Below are positions 16,522 to 24,584 of a stretch of 64,000 nucleotides of DNA, one piece after another. A model generated the notes under the pieces. It had not been told where the DNA came from and made no database searches. It worked only from the letters and a program-made list of their open reading frames with translations. The position numbers and the translations under genes were made by a program. The DNA is taken from the NCBI RefSeq assembly GCF_018070345.1, contig NZ_JAGPXX010000023.1, forward strand, positions 35,234 to 99,233. The letters run 5' to 3'. This DNA comes from Streptomyces sp. F63. Its GTDB lineage: Bacteria; Actinomycetota; Actinomycetes; Streptomycetales; Streptomycetaceae. Every line of letters starts with the position of its first letter. The first letter of the stretch is position 1.

Positions 16522-17456
16522 CGCACCGCTCCGGCCAGGGTCTCGGTGAGGCCGGTGAGCAGGCCGGGCTCGGGGGCCGAGCGGAATTCCGCACTCCGCT
16601 GCCGGGCGAGGTCCCGGCCCCGGCCCCGGCACCAGTCCCACCAGCGGTCCAGCTCGGCCGTCTCCGCCCTCTCGGCCGGGACCAGGGCGGGCCAGTCGCA
16701 GGCCCGCGCCTGGGCGGTGAGCTTCGCCCCGCCCGCGACGGCGTCGACGGCGAGCACGGGCACGCCGGCGCGCAGCCCGGTGACCAGCCCGTGCAGCCGG
16801 TTGGTGACGAGGAGATCGAGCCGGGCGACGACCGCCTCGAACTGCGCGGCGGTCGCGGAGAGCCGCCAGTCGCCGGGGTCGAGCCGGGTCTCCAGTTCGA
16901 GCCGTGCGCAGTCCTTGCCGTTCAGCCAGCCGGTGAGGGTGTCCCCGGCCGCCTCGTGCCGGCGCCGGCCGCCGTACTCGCCCTGGCCGCGGGTGAGCGC
17001 CACGCCCACGACGGGCGGGGCGGGGAAGCGGGGCGCGGAGACGGCCAGGTCCCGGTGGGGCGGCGCGCCGGGCGCGTCCCGGGCCAGCACCCGGTGGAAG
17101 CCGCGGACCGCCGGATCGGCCGGGTCCAGGACGGACACGCCCACGGCGACGCGCGTGCAGCGCGGAAAGCGCCGGTGCAGCTCCTCGATCTGCGGCCCGT
17201 GCAGCGGGCCGCAGACGAAGACCACCGCGCGGTACCGGCCGGGGTCGGCCTCGTCGAGCCGCAGTTCCCGCGGACGGAAGCCACCGCTCCAGGCGGTGTC
17301 GTACGGGATGCCGCGCCGGTCCAGCGCTTCCCGGACACGGTCCAGCGACAGCAGGTCACCCACCGTGGCCTCACCGTGCAGAAAGCTGAACCAGCCGGTC
17401 AGCAGCACCCGTCCGCTGTCCGGTGCGGCACCCGGGCCGTCCGTCGGTGTGCTCAA
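16518..17456 (-). CDS. Polysaccharide pyruvyl transferase family protein
   Basis: The 312-residue product matches the family that transfers pyruvyl groups from phosphoenolpyruvate to polysaccharides. LLTGWFSFLHGEATVGDLLSL resembles the N-terminal strand and glycine turn. The late part has the diagnostic VTNRLHGLVTGLRAGVPVLAV, with the RLHG motif. I chose a TTG start at 17456 (GGGAGGG six to eight bases upstream); the frame is open to 17561 but that stretch consists of short tandem repeats. A metallophosphoesterase gene follows with a four-base overlap. The acceptor polymer is unknown; no cell-wall gene cluster surrounds it. Confidence 0.78.
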   Translation of the reverse strand: MSTPTDGPGAAPDSGRVLLTGWFSFLHGEATVGDLLSLDRVREALDRRGIPYDTAWSGGFRPRELRLDEADPGRYRAVVFVCGPLHGPQIEELHRRFPRCTRVAVGVSVLDPADPAVRGFHRVLARDAPGAPPHRDLAVSAPRFPAPPVVGVALTRGQGEYGGRRRHEAAGDTLTGWLNGKDCARLELETRLDPGDWRLSATAAQFEAVVARLDLLVTNRLHGLVTGLRAGVPVLAVDAVAGGAKLTAQARACDWPALVPAERAETAELDRWWDWCRGRGRDLARQRSAEFRSAPEPGLLTGLTETLAGAVR

Positions 17457-17473
17457 GCGGTGTCCCTCCCCTG

Positions 17474-17510
17474 GGTCTTCCCGGCCGGTCTTCCCGGCCG
17501 GTCTTCCCGG
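17474..17510. repeat. 13-bp tandem repeat, about 2.8 copies
   Basis: The unit GGTCTTCCCGGCC is repeated head to tail, starting 18 bases upstream of the proposed TTG start of the pyruvyl-transferase gene. It may vary between strains. Confidence 0.6.
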
Positions 17511-17599
17511 ACGGCTGCCGGCGGCCGTCCGGCCGTCCGTGTGGGGCGTGTGCGTCCGCACAGGGCACCGGCGGGCCCCGGAGGACTACGGTGACTGCT

Positions 17600-17650
17600 G
17601 AGGCCCCCGGCGTGGTGTGGTCCCGACAGCTCCGTCACACCGGGGGCCTC
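17600..17650 (-). terminator. Imperfect hairpin downstream of the DUF8129-type gene
   Basis: GAGGCCCCCGG...GTGTG pairs with CACAC...CGGGGGCCTC. It begins 26 bases after the stop at 17676 in the direction of transcription. Confidence 0.6.
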
Positions 17651-17675
17651 GCCCGGCGCGGGCCCGCGAAAGCCG

Positions 17676-18026
17676 CTACGGACGGTTGCCCTTGGGCTTG
17701 GCGCGCTGGTCGGGCGTGCCGTGCGGCGGCGGGTGGATCGGCTGGGGGGAGGTCGCGGGCGTGACGCGCGAACCGCTGCCCGCGGCGTGCCGCGCCTCCT
17801 GCCGGAGATCCTCGCCGCCCGGCGAGGGAGTGCCGCCACCGGCCAGCTGGAGCTGACGTGTATTGATCATCTCCAGGACCCGGGTCCGGTTGGCGTGCTC
17901 GTGCTCGTAGTGGCGCAGGACCTCCAGCTCGGCGGAGTCCAGGGTGCGGAGGCGGTGCTCCAGTGCGCCGACCGACAACGCGTCGTAGTCGGCCAGCGGG
18001 AGCGCCTCGCCGTCGTGCTTGCTCAT
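17676..18026 (-). CDS. DUF8129-type small protein
   Basis: The 116-residue product has an N-terminal conserved block, LPLADYDALSVGALEHRLRT followed by LDSAELEVLRHYEHEHANRT and RVLEMINTRQ. This arrangement recurs in a small actinobacterial family that I recall as DUF8129. A Pro/Gly-rich tail after residue 65 looks disordered. There is no membrane segment. The ATG is preceded by GGAGGCTGCC. It is a single-gene unit with a hairpin terminator. Function is not known; the helix-turn pattern might mediate protein-protein contact. Confidence 0.7.
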   Translation of the reverse strand: MSKHDGEALPLADYDALSVGALEHRLRTLDSAELEVLRHYEHEHANRTRVLEMINTRQLQLAGGGTPSPGGEDLRQEARHAAGSGSRVTPATSPQPIHPPPHGTPDQRAKPKGNRP

Positions 18027-18204
18027 GGGCAGCCTCCTGCGTTCGTCCTCGGAAAACCTCCGGGTTCCCGGGTGGTGATCGCCGAAACGGGACGCGGGCT
18101 CAAGGATGCCGGAAGCGGGCCGCCGGAACGCGGTGCCCCGTTCCGGTGGCCCCGGGCCCGGCGGCGTCCGCGGCGGGCGGGCGCGGGGTGTCGGTGCTGT
18201 GGCC

Positions 18205-18672
18205 CTAGTCGCCGGCCAGGTGGGGCGGGAAGCCGCCCGTCGCGACCGGGCCCCAGCCGGTGATCGTCACCCGGATCAGCGACTTGTTCTGGGCCCGCAT
18301 CGCCTCCCGGTAGTCCTCCCAGTCGGGGTGCTCGCCGGAGATGCAGCGGAAGTACTCCACCAGCGGCTCCAGGGCCTCCGGCATGTCGATGACCTCCGCG
18401 GTGCCGTCGACCTGCACATACGGGCCGTTGAACTCGTCCGAGAGGACGCACAGCGAGACTCGCGGGTCCCGGCGCGCGTTGTGGGCCTTCGCCCGCCCGG
18501 GATACGTCGACATGACGATACGGCCCTCCGCGTCCACGCCGCAGGTCAGCGGGGACATCTGCGGTGAACCGTCCCGTTTGCGGGTCAGCAGGACCGCGCG
18601 GTGGCGCGGCCGGAGGAAGGCGAGAAGCTCGTCGCGGTTGACGCGGTCGGCGGTGGCGATGGAACGGGGCAC
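18205..18672 (-). CDS. PPOX-class F420-dependent oxidoreductase
   Basis: This 155-residue protein has the split-barrel flavin/deazaflavin-binding fold. The pattern RHRAVLLTRKRDGSPQMSPL, then GRIVMSTYPGRAKAHNARRD, then VSLCVLSD and YVQVDGTAEVID is characteristic of the pyridoxamine-oxidase-like F420-dependent family. Strand order and length agree with full-length members. The start is GTG at 18672 with GGAGAG upstream. It is transcribed divergently from an acyltransferase gene. Cofactor F420 rather than FMN is inferred from subfamily resemblance; the substrate is unknown. Confidence 0.83.
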   Translation of the reverse strand: MPRSIATADRVNRDELLAFLRPRHRAVLLTRKRDGSPQMSPLTCGVDAEGRIVMSTYPGRAKAHNARRDPRVSLCVLSDEFNGPYVQVDGTAEVIDMPEALEPLVEYFRCISGEHPDWEDYREAMRAQNKSLIRVTITGWGPVATGGFPPHLAGD

Positions 18673-18952
18673 GTTCTCTCCAGAGGTCGGTCGGGTACGG
18701 GCCGCGAGGGCACCGCGTCCGGTACGCCGTTCCGCCTGCCCGCCGGACGGAGGGAGCCGGCGGCCCCGGCCATGCTCTCAGAAATCCGCCCGCCCCCGCC
18801 CGTTCCCGTGCCTCCCCGGAGCCGGCCCGGGCAGGACGGCGCCTCCGGACGGTCCGCCGCGCCGTTACGGGGGGACGGCGGCACGAAGGTATGTACCGTG
18901 CAGGACGGGACCACCGCTGACCGCGGGACGACGCAACGCTGGAGGTGTACGC

Positions 18953-20281
18953 ATGCCGGGAGTGCCGCAGGCTCCGGCGGAGGGCCACCGGGACGCGCGG
19001 CGGGCCGGCCGGCCCGGTTCGGGCCCGCCGGGTGTCCCGGACTCCGGGCGCTCCGCGCGGGACCCCTTCTTCGACAACGCGAAACTGCTCGCGATGGTGC
19101 TGGTGGTGGTCGGCCACGCCTGGCAGCCGCTCAAGGACAGCCGCGCCGTCTGGGCCGCGTACTTCTTCCTCTACACCTTCCACATGCCGGTCTTCATCCT
19201 GCTCTCCGGCTACTTCTCGCGCACCTTCCGCGGCCGGCCGCGGCAGGTCCAGCGGCTGGTCGCCGCCGTCCTCGTGCCGTACGCGGTCTTCGAGACCGTC
19301 TACACCCTCTACGGCAACGCCGTCGACGACCGGGGCAACGACATCAGCCTGCTGACGCCCTGGTACCTCACCTGGTTCCTGATCGCCCTCTTCGTCTGGC
19401 GGCTCACCGCACCGCTGTGGCTGCTGCTGCGCCCGCCGCTGGCCATCGGGCTGTCCGTCGTGATCGCCCTGCTCGGCGCCGCCTTCGACGCGGACCCCGT
19501 CCTGAATCTCGACCGGGTCCTGCAGTTCCTGCCGTTCTTCGTGCTCGGGCTGCTGATGCGCCCGGAGCACTGGGACCTCGTCCGGTCCCGGTGGATGCGG
19601 ATCGTCTCCCTCCCCGTGTTCGCGGCGGCGGCGGTCACGGCCTACTGGGCCCGGGACCGGGTGACCTCCGAGTGGGCGGTCCGCAGCAAGACCTGGGAGC
19701 AGCTCGGCGCGGACTGGCCGGCCGGACTCGCCATGAGCCTGGCCCTGTTCGTCTGCTCGCTGCTGCTGGCCGCGTCCTTCCTGGCCTGGGTGCCGCGCCG
19801 GCGGCACTGGTTCACCGCCTTCGGCGCGGGGACGCTGGTGGCGTATCTCCTGCACGGCCTGATCATCCGCACGGCCGCCTGGGAGGGCTGGTACGAGCCG
19901 CGGTTCTGGCACACCCCCGCCGGTGAACTGCTGGTCACGGTGTTCGGCGTCGGGCTCGCCCTGCTGCTCACCTCGCCCCCGGTGCGCCGCCTCTTCCGCC
20001 CGGTCGTCGAACCGGAACTGGACTGGGCCTTTCCCGACCGGTCCCGGGCGGCCGCGGGGAAGGGCCCGGAGCCGCAGCCGGCACCGGGGGCGGGGGCGGA
20101 AACCGGCCCGGCCGGAGCCGGAGACCCGTCCGGCCGCCTGGCCGGTACCGCCCCGGCCTCCGGCTCCGCCGGGTCCGCGGCTCCGGAGTCCCGGCCGGAG
20201 CACGCGGAGGCCGGAGCGGCGCCGGGCCCGGGCGCGGACCCGCGGACGGGCGGGAACTCCGGTTCCGCGAACACGCCCTGA
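18953..20281 (+). CDS. Membrane acyltransferase (OafA/fucose 4-O-acetylase type)
   Basis: The 442-residue integral membrane protein has about ten hydrophobic helices between residues 40 and 350. The catalytic His lies in the motif FDNAKLLAMVLVVVGHAW, as in acyltransferase-3 enzymes that acetylate sugars or lipids at the membrane. FHMPVFILLSGYF and WYLTWFLIALFVWRL are further family blocks. The last 90 residues are a Pro/Ala/Gly-rich cytoplasmic tail without homology. The ATG follows TGGAGGTG. It converges on the ZIP transporter gene with 73 bases between. Acceptor molecule unknown. Confidence 0.83.
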   Translation: MPGVPQAPAEGHRDARRAGRPGSGPPGVPDSGRSARDPFFDNAKLLAMVLVVVGHAWQPLKDSRAVWAAYFFLYTFHMPVFILLSGYFSRTFRGRPRQVQRLVAAVLVPYAVFETVYTLYGNAVDDRGNDISLLTPWYLTWFLIALFVWRLTAPLWLLLRPPLAIGLSVVIALLGAAFDADPVLNLDRVLQFLPFFVLGLLMRPEHWDLVRSRWMRIVSLPVFAAAAVTAYWARDRVTSEWAVRSKTWEQLGADWPAGLAMSLALFVCSLLLAASFLAWVPRRRHWFTAFGAGTLVAYLLHGLIIRTAAWEGWYEPRFWHTPAGELLVTVFGVGLALLLTSPPVRRLFRPVVEPELDWAFPDRSRAAAGKGPEPQPAPGAGAETGPAGAGDPSGRLAGTAPASGSAGSAAPESRPEHAEAGAAPGPGADPRTGGNSGSANTP

Positions 20282-20354
20282 GAGCCCGTCGGACGGCGGA
20301 CCGCGGACGGTGAACGGTGAACGGTGGGCGGCGGGGGCGGCCGGTGGCCGGCGG

Positions 20355-21110
20355 TCAGGCGTGGGACAGCGTGAAGGACACCAGGAACCCGCACACCGTG
20401 ATCAGCCCGATGGCCAGATGCGCCCGGTCGAACGCCTCCGGGATCATCGTGTCGGCGATCATCGCGAGCATCGCGCCCGCGGCGACCGCCGTCACGGTGG
20501 CGACCACCGCGGTGGACAGACCGCCCCCCACCGTGTAGCCGAGGACGGCCGAGACCGTGCTCGCGGCCGTGATGGCGCCCCAGACGCCGAAGACGTAGCC
20601 CCTGCTCCGCCCGGCCGCCTTCATGCCCGCCGCGCTCGACAGACCTTCCGGCAGGTTGCTGATGAAGACGGCCGTGACGGTGACGAGACCGACGGCCCCG
20701 CCCTCCAGCAGACCGACCCCGATGACGGCCGACTCGGGCACCCCGTCGAGCAGCGCGCCGAGCGCCAGCGCCCGGCCGGAACCCGACTGCTCCGACTCCG
20801 AGGGCTGCATCCGGTGGTGGCCGGACCGCTTGCGGTGCCGCGCCCCCCGGCGCGCCAGTACGACGTTGCCCGCGGTGTACGCGACGGCGCCGCCGATGGT
20901 GCCGATGGCGGCCGGGGCCAGCCCGGCCCGGTCGTATGCCTCGCCCACCAGCTCGAACGACACCGCGGACAGCAGTACACCGGCGCCGAAGGCCATCACC
21001 GAGGCGATGAGCAGCCGGGGGACGCGCAGCGTGTAGCCGAGGAGCGCGCCGATCAGCAGCGCGGAACCGGCGACCAGGCCCCACCATCCCGCTTCCAGAA
21101 CTGTTGGCAT
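20355..21110 (-). CDS. ZIP-family divalent metal transporter
   Basis: The 251-residue protein has eight predicted membrane segments and a cytosolic His/Arg-rich loop (RRGARHRKRSGHHRMQ) between helices three and four, the variable metal-binding loop of ZIP proteins. The transport-site helices show ALGALLDGVPESAVIG and AVFISNLPEGLSSAAGM, the latter with the PEG signature. In the first of these the usual His of HxxPE is replaced by Asp (DGVPES). Import of Zn2+ or another divalent metal is the family role. The neighbouring genes do not narrow the metal. Confidence 0.82.
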   Translation of the reverse strand: MPTVLEAGWWGLVAGSALLIGALLGYTLRVPRLLIASVMAFGAGVLLSAVSFELVGEAYDRAGLAPAAIGTIGGAVAYTAGNVVLARRGARHRKRSGHHRMQPSESEQSGSGRALALGALLDGVPESAVIGVGLLEGGAVGLVTVTAVFISNLPEGLSSAAGMKAAGRSRGYVFGVWGAITAASTVSAVLGYTVGGGLSTAVVATVTAVAAGAMLAMIADTMIPEAFDRAHLAIGLITVCGFLVSFTLSHA

Positions 21111-21242
21111 GTTCTTCCTGCCGCCCTCCCCGTCGTTGTCGTCGGCGGACCCGCCCGGCCGGACCGCCGCACCGCCGGGACGTCCGGAACCGCCGCCACC
21201 GCCGGAAGAACGGACCGGACCGCCCGCCGGGGCCCGGCCGGA

Positions 21243-21758
21243 TCAGGCCCCGCCCCGCGCGGCGCCGGGGGCATCGCCCGGGGCGGGCTTCGCGCTCCCG
21301 TCCGCGAAGTCGTGCGGCCTGCGCAGCGGTCCCCACGCGCCCCGCTGCCGGGAGACCTCGGCCCGCGCCTCCGCGATGACCTCCGGGGCGATCCACGCGA
21401 CCGGACGGACCCGCCTCACCAGGGGCTCGTTGTCGGGGCCCCGCCCGGTCTCCTCGCCCGTGAGCACCCAGGGCCGTACCCGGGACCCCTCCGCCTCCCG
21501 CAGATGGCTGTAGTCGTACAGGCGGCGCGCCACCCACAGCAGCGTGGGCCGGTCCCCCCACCAGGCCTCCACACGCAGCGGATTGGCCGACAGCCCGGCG
21601 AGCGGAACCCCCGTCAGACTGTCCCTGCTCACCCCGCTGTGCCGCCGCAGATCCGTCTGCGGCCCGCGCGACCAGCGGACGAAGACCGGATCCACGCGCT
21701 CGACGAGTTCCGTCAACCGGCGGAGCGAGGTGAGGACCGGAAGCTCTGCTGACGTCAT
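21243..21758 (-). CDS. DUF6098 family protein
   Basis: This 171-residue actinobacterial protein has a very conserved core: VFVRWSRGPQTDL, SRDSLTGVPLAGLSANPL, WWGDRPTLLWVARRLYDYSH, and RPWVLTGEETGRGPDNEPLV. I associate these with family DUF6098. There are no membrane segments and the conserved Trp/Arg/Asp residues suggest an enzyme or nucleotide-binding role that has not been described. The start ATG at 21758 (MTSAELPVL) is chosen from homology; the frame is open 15 codons further. Confidence 0.8.
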   Translation of the reverse strand: MTSAELPVLTSLRRLTELVERVDPVFVRWSRGPQTDLRRHSGVSRDSLTGVPLAGLSANPLRVEAWWGDRPTLLWVARRLYDYSHLREAEGSRVRPWVLTGEETGRGPDNEPLVRRVRPVAWIAPEVIAEARAEVSRQRGAWGPLRRPHDFADGSAKPAPGDAPGAARGGA

Positions 21759-21922
21759 GACGCTATCGGTTACCCGAGGCCGGACCACCGCAATCCGGGC
21801 CACGCGTGCTTGGGCCGACCGGGGAACAGGGCCCGGATGTGCCGGCCGCGCCCCCCGGCCGCACGCGGCGGACCCCGGTGGTCACGCCGTGTGCGGCTGG
21901 GCCACGTGCCCGGTGCGCGGGC

Positions 21923-22090
21923 TCAGTGTTCCTCCCGGTAGTCCTCGGGGGAGATCCCGGCCTCCTCCAGGGCCTCCCGCATAGTGCGGCCCGCGCCGTC
22001 CCGGGTGCGTTCCGTCGCACCCTCCGCGGACGCGTCCAGGACGTCATCGGTGGACGTGGTCTTCTCCCGGTTCTCCTCCGGCGTGGTCAT
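21923..22090 (-). CDS. Small acidic protein, 55 residues
   Basis: The protein begins MTTPEENREKTTSTDDVLD and ends EEAGISPEDYREEH. It is hydrophilic and acidic and has no cysteine. The last 20 residues would form a short helix. A GAGGAGAGC ribosome-binding site supports the ATG at 22090. Similar short acidic proteins are common in Streptomyces; no function is known. It is followed 158 bases further upstream on the same strand by another small-protein gene. Confidence 0.55.
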   Translation of the reverse strand: MTTPEENREKTTSTDDVLDASAEGATERTRDGAGRTMREALEEAGISPEDYREEH

Positions 22091-22248
22091 GCGCTCTCCT
22101 CGCTTGTCGTGTGTCCCGGTGCCCGGGCCGCGGTGGTTCCCCGGCCCGGGCACCGGTCCACGGCACCCCCCGGCTTCCGTGCCGGGCGGGCGCGTCGTGA
22201 CGGGTCCGGGTACCCGGGGACCGGATGCCCATGTGCCCCGGCCGGGGG

Positions 22249-22497
22249 TCAGGCGCCGCGCTCGGCCGCCACGGTCTGCAGCCGGCTCGCGACCTCCGTC
22301 AGTTCACTGTCGGAGGGGTCCGGGTCCGGAACCAGCGCGGTGAGGGCGTCCCGGGAGATGATCTCCACGGCTCCCCGGTAGCGCTCGCCGCCCAGTTCCG
22401 CGGCGGGCACGACGCGTTCGCGGCCCTCCAGCAGGACGAGCACGGGCTGCTGCTCCGGGGAGCGCAGCAGGTCCCGGACATGCTCATGGGTGATCAC
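22249..22497 (-). CDS. Small hypothetical protein, 82 residues
   Basis: The start is the GTG at 22497 (VITHEHVRDLLRSPEQQPVL), with AAGGA eight bases upstream. The sequence continues with two beta-like strands (VLVLLEGRERVV and GAVEIISRDAL) and a C-terminal helix. The short strand-turn-strand core could be a dimeric beta structure. The start codon lies inside the palindrome GATCAC-gt-GTGATC (22492-22505), which could be an operator overlapping the translation start. The family is not recognised. Confidence 0.6.
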   Translation of the reverse strand: MITHEHVRDLLRSPEQQPVLVLLEGRERVVPAAELGGERYRGAVEIISRDALTALVPDPDPSDSELTEVASRLQTVAAERGA

Positions 22498-22578
22498 GTG
22501 TGATCCTTTCCGCGGGGTTCCCCGTCGCCGTGGGGCGGTGGAGCTTGGTGCCCCGCCCCGCTTCTCCGTATGACCGCC

Positions 22579-22602
22579 GGCCCGGTGGTGAACCACCGGG
22601 CC
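22579..22602 (-). terminator. Perfect 11-bp palindrome
   Basis: GGCCCGGTGGT-ga-ACCACCGGGCC, practically without loop. It lies between the small-protein genes ending at 22800 and starting at 22497. It may terminate the former or be an operator for the latter. Confidence 0.45.
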
Positions 22603-22799
22603 CCGGCGGCCCGCCTTGGCCGGGTGTCCGCAGGACGCCGCCCCATGCCTCGACGGCGGACACGGACGGGAGACGGAAGCAGCGGGCGCGGGCGCTCCGG
22701 CGGGGTGCCTCCGGCGGCAGGGCGCCGGAACCGGGCGGGCGGTGCGGCTCCGGCCCATCCGGGCGGCGCGGCCGGGGGGAGGGCAGCCGGGGGGCGCGG

Positions 22800-23027
22800 T
22801 CAGGCGAGGCGGAGGGCCTGGAGCGCGGAGCGCGCCTGCTGGGAGGTGAGACCCTCCAGGGCGCCCTCGCCCCGTGCCAGGCCGTCGGCGATCGGCTCCA
22901 GCAGATGACGCAGCGTGGCGCATTCCCCGTCCGGGGTGCTGAGACAGACGAGCCCCTCCGGGCCGCGCCGTACCGTCAGCCCCGGCTGGTCCGTGCTCAT
23001 CCACTGCCCGTAGGTGGTGTTGTCCAT
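22800..23027 (-). CDS. Small hypothetical protein, 75 residues
   Basis: MDNTTYGQWMSTDQPGLTVR is followed by a compact mixed region, GLVCLSTPDGECATLRHLLEPI, and a helical end. Two Cys (CLSTPDGEC) are seven residues apart. The ribosome-binding site is weak (AATGGTG), and the second Met at residue 10 is an alternative start. Third-position GC bias and the isolated position support coding. It is divergent from the phospholipase-D-like gene. No family is assigned. Confidence 0.5.
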   Translation of the reverse strand: MDNTTYGQWMSTDQPGLTVRRGPEGLVCLSTPDGECATLRHLLEPIADGLARGEGALEGLTSQQARSALQALRLA

Positions 23028-23253
23028 CGCACCATTCTGCAAAACGGCCGCCTGCCGCGCAGCAACACGGCACGACATCACCTCCGAGCGGTAGGTCCGG
23101 GCGGCCGGATCGGCGATCCGCGCTCCCGCCGCGGCGGTATCCGGAGGCACCGCGAACGGCGGGCCACCCGGTCATGGACCCGCCGGATTCGGGCAGCAGT
23201 TCGGTACAGCCGGCCGGAGTCCCCGGCCCCCGACCAGCACCGAGGCCCGCCCC

Positions 23254-24468
23254 ATGAGTACCGTCCAGGACAGACCCGAGCCCGCCGTCCCCCGCCCGGA
23301 GAACCGCGGGACGGCGGACCGCAAGCAGCGGCTGCGCCGCAGGCTGGAACGGCTGCTGGGGATCGCCGCCACCGAGGGCAACGAGCTGGTGCCGCTGCGC
23401 AACGGGGACCGGATCTTCCCCGCGATGCTGGAGGCCATCCGCTCCGCGGAGCACACCGTGGACATGATGACCTTCGTCTACTGGCGCGGGGAGATCGCCC
23501 GCCGGTTCGCCGAGGCCCTCTCCGAGCGGGCCCGGGCCGGCGTGCGGGTGCGGCTGCTGCTCGACGGGTTCGGCAGCCGCCCCATCGAGAAGGACCTGCT
23601 GGAGATGATGGACCGGGCCGGCGCACAGGTGGCATGGTTCCGCAGACCGCTGTGGATCTCGCCGTTCAAGCAGAATCACCGCTGCCACCGCAAGGCACTG
23701 GTCGTCGACGAGCGGGTCGCGTTCACCGGCGGTGTGGGCATCGCCGAGGAGTGGTGCGGCGATGCCCGCGACGAGAACGAGTGGCGCGACACCCATGTGC
23801 GGGTCGCCGGCCCGGCCGTGGACGGCATCGCCGCGGCCTTCGCCCAGAACTGGGCCGAATGCCACGACCTGCTCTACGACGAGCGGGACCGGTTCACCGC
23901 GCAGCCCGCGCCCGGTGACGCGGTGGTGCAGGTGGTCCGCGGCTCCGCGAGCTACGGCTGGCAGGACATGCAGACCCTGATCCGGGTGGTCCTGCAATCG
24001 GCAGAGGAGCACATCCGGCTGGCCACCGCCTACTTCGCCCCGGACCGCTACTTCGTCGACCTGCTGTGCGCCGCCGCCCGGCGCGGGGTCCGGATCGACA
24101 TCCTGCTGCCCGGGCCGCACACCGACCAGCGGGTGTGCCAGCTCGCCGGGCAGCGCCACTACGAGGATCTGCTGGCCTGCGGGGTGCGGATCTGGCAGTA
24201 CCAGCCGACCATGATGCACGCCAAGGTGATCACCGTCGACGGGATCGCCTCCCTGATCGGCTCCACCAACTTCAACCGCCGCTCCCTCGAACACGACGAG
24301 GAAGTCATGCTCACCGTGCTCGACGAGACGTTCACCGGCAGGCTGAAGGCCGACTTCGACGAGGACCTGAAGGCCAGTGAACGGATGGTGGAGGGCCGCT
24401 GGAAGCGGCGCCCGGCCGCCCAGCGGCTGCGGGAGGCGCTGACCGCCCCCCTCCGCCGGTTCCTCTGA
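23254..24468 (+). CDS. Phospholipase D-superfamily protein, cardiolipin synthase-like
   Basis: The 404-residue protein has two HKD motifs: His145-x-Lys147-x4-Asp152 (HRKALVVD, followed by FTGG) and His322-x-Lys324-x4-Asp329 (HAKVITVD, followed by GSTNFNRRS). Both are intact, so a two-domain catalytically competent PLD fold is expected. The layout agrees with ClsB-type cardiolipin synthases, but there are no N-terminal membrane helices, only a charged helix. The reaction may be phosphatidyl transfer between phospholipids. The ATG is chosen from the conserved length; the ribosome-binding site is weak. It converges on an F420-reductase-like gene across a tandem-repeat tract. Confidence 0.85.
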   Translation: MSTVQDRPEPAVPRPENRGTADRKQRLRRRLERLLGIAATEGNELVPLRNGDRIFPAMLEAIRSAEHTVDMMTFVYWRGEIARRFAEALSERARAGVRVRLLLDGFGSRPIEKDLLEMMDRAGAQVAWFRRPLWISPFKQNHRCHRKALVVDERVAFTGGVGIAEEWCGDARDENEWRDTHVRVAGPAVDGIAAAFAQNWAECHDLLYDERDRFTAQPAPGDAVVQVVRGSASYGWQDMQTLIRVVLQSAEEHIRLATAYFAPDRYFVDLLCAAARRGVRIDILLPGPHTDQRVCQLAGQRHYEDLLACGVRIWQYQPTMMHAKVITVDGIASLIGSTNFNRRSLEHDEEVMLTVLDETFTGRLKADFDEDLKASERMVEGRWKRRPAAQRLREALTAPLRRFL

Positions 24469-24490
24469 CAAGCGGGCCGCGCCCGGCAGC

Positions 24491-24583
24491 GGCGCCCGCG
24501 GCCGGGGCGCCCGCGGCCGGGGCGCCCGCGGCCGGGGCGCCCGCGGCCGGGGCGCCGGGGCGCCGGGGCGCCGGGGCGCCGGG
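24491..24583. repeat. Compound tandem repeat between convergent genes
   Basis: Four copies of the 15-mer GGCGCCCGCGGCCGG (24491-24550) pass directly into four copies of the 8-mer GGCGCCGG. The tract fills almost the whole gap between stops at 24468 and 24585. Each unit is partly self-complementary (GGCGCC), so transcripts would fold strongly. Confidence 0.8.
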
Positions 24584-24584
24584 T

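Noticed and set aside
18693..18698. SigB-type promoter before the acyltransferase gene (GGGTAC)
   Set aside because: No GnnT occurs 14-16 bases upstream.
22210..22215. SigB-type promoter on the minus strand for the 55-residue protein gene (GGGTAC)
   Set aside because: No GnnT at the required distance, and it is 120 bases from the start codon.
24491..24583. CRISPR-like array
   Set aside because: The repeats are directly adjacent without unique spacers and no cas genes are present.
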